Assembly (NCBI GenBank): GCA_031763025.1
Contig: JASSKH010000015.1
Coordinates: 12,008,774-12,072,773, forward strand
Direction: 5' to 3'
DNA from: Macrocystis pyrifera
Taxonomy: Eukaryota > Sar > Phaeophyceae > Laminariales > Laminariaceae
Length of the DNA stretch: 64,000 nucleotides
Numbering within the stretch: position 1 is the stretch's first letter; every line of letters starts with the position of its first letter. The translations under genes and the position numbers were made by a program. The notes under the pieces were generated by a model. The model saw only the letters and a program-made list of their open reading frames with translations. It ran no database searches and had not been told where the DNA came from. Shown here in pieces: positions 59,837 to 64,000 of this stretch.

Positions 59837-60586
59837 CTACAGCAGCAGTGACAGGAGCTCCTCGCGAAAGGCAATGCCGCTGATATATCGTTGGAATTCG
59901 GGTGTGTCAGCCCGGTTGCAACGCTCGACAACGTCCGAACGCCAGCTGTCCTGCCTCTCGCGACCTTTGTGGGTGAACGAAGCTTGGACCCGCGCTGTGG
60001 TCGCGTTAGACAAGCTCTGCTGTCACCGGAAAACCAGTCTCGACTTTAATCTTTACGGAATCGTGGCAAAATAGGTAGGACCGTAAAAACAGTTGTAGGC
60101 GTCGATAAAATATTGGCCGAGCCATGTGTGTACACGCTTCCATTCGATTAAGTATAGGACAGAGGTGGGGCTTAACTGCCTCGTTCGCGAAGCAATATAT
60201 TTATGTATATATGTACAAGGCGCTTCGCTCCGCGGGCAGCCTAACGCTCGCTCAGGAAGGAAAAGTACATCAAAGTATGCGAGGCGGACAGAGGTTCATG
60301 ATTGAACATTGTTTTTCATGACTGTAGTTGCAAACTGGCGACTTGATAATGCCAAGAGTCTCGCCGACATTGTTTCAGGAGAAAACAGCTCGGACGCCAC
60401 ATATGCTTCGCGTCGCGGGCGGTTTTCCGCTACGCTCGCTCACATGTCGTACGTACGTACATACCTCCGGTAGGGTACTTATTTCTTCTTTCGATTATCT
60501 GTGTCTGTGTGCTCGTATGTACGAAAGATAAAGCACAGCACAGCACAGCAACACAGCAAAAACAATGAAAATGAAACCAAAAAATT

Positions 60587-61170
60587 CAGAAAGAAAAAAA
60601 TCCCTGTCCCCTCTCGTGTAGTAATTCACTACCTGATTGGAACACCTTATACCAGTTAAAAAGAAGAAATGAAAAAAAGAAAAAATCAAACAGCAGAGCT
60701 TCTCTCTCAGCCTCGTACGCCGCCCGCCCCTCTCGCGACCATCTCGCCACCGATTCAGTCCGGGTAAAGCTTTCGTCCCTCTCTTCCACAGTGAGCCCCG
60801 TCGCCCGCCTCGCGTGAAGCCCGGTGCTCACCGTGGACCTCGACGCAAGCTCGACAATGTTGGTGCTCAGCCGGGGTACCTCCCTCTTGTGGTTTCAGCC
60901 CGGTCGCAAAAAAAAAGCACCGCTTGAATATTATATTACAATCCCGAACGACCCTTAAATAGTCGTACGTACTCTATCAAAAATCACAAATGGAGGCCAG
61001 ACAGGGCCTATTGATGCATCCCTCGTGTCTCGAGGCACACGCGACGCCTAGGCACGAAAGCGGCGACCGCGCTCCTTGCAACTCCCCCTCTACCCGCCAG
61101 CATCCGCTGACACCTGCGACGGTGCCGGGTTCGCCCGCGCAACCGTGCTCGGAGTACACGCACGCACACG
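60587..61170. repeat. Dispersed ~580-bp repeat, copy 2
   Basis: Same orientation and order of blocks as 51618-52190 (CCCTGTCCCCTCTCGTG at the left, GTGAGCCCCGTCGCCCGCCT in the middle, GGCACACGCGACGCCTAGGC and CGAAACGAAAGAAG at the right). Purine-rich sequence follows on the right side. Confidence 0.75.
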
Positions 61171-61174
61171 AAAC

Positions 61175-63446
61175 GAAAGAAGAAAAAAGGAAAGAAGGAC
61201 TGAAAGTACGAAGAGAAAAGGAGAAAACAAAGACCCGCTGGAAAGGTCTGGCAAGTAATAAAAGGAGGCGATTTGCAAGTGGGAGCTCTGAGAGGCCAGG
61301 GGTGTACCAACCGAGCACGCTCAGAGATCGAGATCTAAATAAGTAGTTCTATATGTCTATCAGTGCGGTGAGCATGTCTAACAACAGAGATATCAAAATC
61401 CGGTCCCGGAATGTCAAGGAACGCACCTCGATGCAAGTCGGCATTTTGATAGAGTGCGATGGGGAGTAACAGCGGGCTAGCTGGCTCGAGAGAAGAACGG
61501 AGGGAGACAGAAGCAGTCGGTAAGCTTCGAGTGCATCGACTCTGACCATCCTCGTTCGGTGCGGTGGTGATAGCCACCGTGCAAACCACGTGCGCCGCAT
61601 TCCGTGCATCGCAAGACGAGTTTTTTCAGTGTGCGACGCCGAGGTGCTTCTGGCCACGTCCCGCTGCTGAAAACGCCACAGTTGAAGGTGGGAGGCCCAT
61701 CTCTTTTTGAACGCAGTAAGCACCCCGTTCTTCAGACCATCGTTACAGGTACGAGCAGTCTTATACCAGTAGTACTTGACACCTATTAATAGTGAGAAAA
61801 TACGGCTAATAGGGGCAGACTCAGTTTCGCATGCGGAAACCGTGATGCTGAAGTCAGTGGTGAATATTTCCATTGCGGTATTAATTCGCTATTTCGAAAG
61901 CGACGAAAACAGCCCGGGTCAGCACTCCTGTTTCTCGGTGCTGCAGTATGTGTCCTGTTTCTTGCTACTAATGCTGATGATCGAAGCAATAAAAACAATG
62001 TCGCTTGTGAGATCGAGGAATCGTCGAAGCTGACACAGGCAAGCCGCTTGTGATGCTTCGATCGCTCGTACTACGGGTTTTACACGACCTCATAGAGGGT
62101 ACGCATCCGTTAGTGGCGGGAACGACATCTGACAGCAATGTAACTCAGGGGGTGTGCATATACATTTAACAAAATTGTATGTGCATGTATGTGTACCACT
62201 CAGGGGCCGCGCGTAGCCTTACCACGAGTAGGAATAATGTGAAGTATGTACCAGGTATATTGATCTTGTAGGAGTCCTGTACTGTTGTATGGATCCACTC
62301 ATGTCGATGTATCGAGGGTCACGGGAGGCCACGTTCGTGTGTTGAAGTGTGCCCGTGGCCGTGAAAGCCACACAAAGACGCCGACCGCGACCAAATACGA
62401 CACTCAAGCTCTCCTGGTTGTACTGCTGCACGGCACGGTAGCGGTAGCGCACAGAAAAGGCTAAGGGTGCTGGTTCGGGCAATGCAACACATGGAATCCC
62501 CCCCTGTACAATGTGAGTGGAGGAACAGTATCGTGAGACAACGAACGATGTAGCAAACCGAACAAAATGTCGACAACCTCTCAATTCGGAAACGCCGGCG
62601 TGTTGCATTGTTCAATGCCTCGACAAGGATACTAGTTCACGCCCACGATGCGCGACGGGGAGGGTCCTGGCCATCCATGAAGCGTTGCAGCTCGTATTGG
62701 GGGTAGACATAAGCCTGGCGCGCCACACCGCAGGCGAGCCTGCTACTTCTTCTAGAGCAACTCTCACCGGAGACAGCCAATACTACAGTATATACAGTAT
62801 ATAGAGTACGTAATGTAGCACAATTTCTTCTCGGCGCGTGTGCGGCTACAGCCTATGTCTACGTATTGGGGCCCATTTTTTTAGATGAACATCGTACACC
62901 ACGAGGTCTGCCCTCGGCGGCACGCCATACGGTAAGGGCCCCACCTAAAGTCTCCCGAGGCTCCTCCCTCGAGGAGCTCCACACCTCTCCCAAAACACAA
63001 TCGAGGTTGAGAAACAAAGAGATATAACCCCCAAGGACAGCGGCGGGGGTCAAGGTGCATGACGAACACCGTCAAGAGCGTTGACTTCGCACGGGGGCGC
63101 GACCGTTTTTCCACGCGCTCGATTTTTCCAGAGTGGGTACAAGGTTAAGGTTGCCCAAACACCGAACAAGCGCGTTGTTTCGGAAGATATTGCATTTTTT
63201 TCACCTGCCCAAGCGCCGGGGGTAACAGCAGCCTGACTCTGCTGTTCCAACGGGAGCTACGGGTTAAAAATGACACCACACGGAATCCGGACGTGGAAGT
63301 GTGGTGAGCTCGAGCTTTATTTTTACCAATCCGCCGGAGGATGAATATATATACATGTACGTATACATATATATGGTCGAAAGCCTTCGGGAGAGAGAAA
63401 AACATTCACGATTTAAAGGTTCGACGGGGTTTTTTTAGCACCGCTC
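61175..63446. other. No supported gene
   Basis: The longest open frame (minus, 61349-61873, 174 codons) carries no recognisable domain. A TACCAGGTA motif lies at 62249-62257. Short TA-rich tracts lie near 62790 and 63345. Confidence 0.4.
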
Positions 63447-63652
63447 ACCACGTTGTCAAGAAGACCAAAGGAGCGCTGAAAAAACGATCGCACCTCTCCC
63501 TTGTGCGGGACGATTTCAGATTAGACGGCTCTTCGGCCAATGGTTGACAACCACGTTGTCAAGAAGACCAAAGAAGCGCTGAAAAAAACGATCGCACCTC
63601 TCCCTTGTGCGGGACGATTTCAGATTAGATAGCTCTTCGGCCAATGGTTGAC
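63447..63652. repeat. Two tandem 103-bp units
   Basis: ACCACGTTGTCAAGAAGACC starts at 63447 and 63550. The units differ by a few substitutions and one A in a homopolymer. AATGGTTGACAA recurs once more beyond the second unit. Confidence 0.9.
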
Positions 63653-64000
63653 AAAACAGCGACCAACACAATGGTTGACAACTTTGATGCTATCGACTGC
63701 CGACGTAGGAGCAGCGAGAGCACCCAGCAGCAGATGTGGGTAGGTTCATGTTGCGCCCCGTACATAACGCCTCCTTGCGTTGTACCACTACGTCCCTAAA
63801 TGTGAGTACCGTCTGTATTGAATATTAGTATAGAAACGGTGCCTATAGTTCGGGACAAAGTGGAAAACTAGGACACCATTGTGCTTCATCCCCCAATCAC
63901 GCAGTGGCCACAATGGTCGCTGTAAGATCGTTACACTCTGTATCGTCAATGTCCCCCTCTCAAGTCTCGAAGGGTCGAGAAGCTGCCTCAGTCGGAAATA

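Noticed and set aside
61349..61873. 174-codon minus-strand open frame
   Set aside because: No recognisable domain or supporting neighbour; composition like its surroundings.

Overview
This is a eukaryotic nuclear window. The real coding sequence is broken into short exons (27 to about 770 nt) separated by GT-AG introns of roughly 0.2-5 kb, and most of the remaining sequence is repeats. The WSC, EGF-like and leishmanolysin-type (M8) modules, the intron density and the roughly balanced base composition suggest a stramenopile, most likely a brown alga. That is inference: no rRNA or other marker is present to prove it.

Left half (about 3-34 kb): two M8-type metalloprotease-like genes lie head to tail in direct orientation. 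Copy A (about 3.16-12.74 kb) starts with an unrecognised Cys-containing domain and a Pro/Thr 'PEPT' stalk. Copy B (17.91-32.59 kb) starts with a signal peptide and two WSC domains. From the EGF exon onward both share the same exon set: EGF, a linker, the HExxH exon, three further exons and an 8-codon last exon, with identical intron phases throughout. The paralogy continues into the 3' flank (about 15.1 and 33.9 kb). Copy A looks like a decaying pseudogene: Tyr replaces the first zinc-ligand His, a single-base insertion breaks the stalk, and a 4-bp tandem duplication breaks a later exon. Copy B is open in every exon I could place, but one small exon of its first WSC domain was not found. Neither copy shows an obvious third zinc-ligand His.

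Middle (34-48 kb): mainly repeats. They include a degenerate minus-strand LINE, an 810-bp element with terminal inverted repeats, a perfect 58-bp palindrome beside a tRNA-like SINE fragment, several tandem arrays, a telomere-like tract, and a 1.9-kb array built from CTTCCA/TGGAAG hexamers.

Right part (48-64 kb): the last exon of a probable multi-pass membrane protein, possibly frameshifted; a possible small two-exon gene; and a defective Copia retrotransposon. The Copia element has a TTCnnGAA (heat-shock-element-like) cluster, three 161-bp leader repeats, gag with a zinc knuckle, and the start of a protease. A tRNA-derived SINE has inserted into it, leaving a 27-bp target duplication, and it then runs into an inverted pol fragment. 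Further tandem repeats and a duplicated ~580-bp dispersed repeat follow.

Across the window there is a small MITE family (four good copies and a remnant), a SINE family (three copies), and an over-represented dyad motif, TACCwGGTA. All domain calls come from reading the sequence and remembered family patterns; no database search was run.
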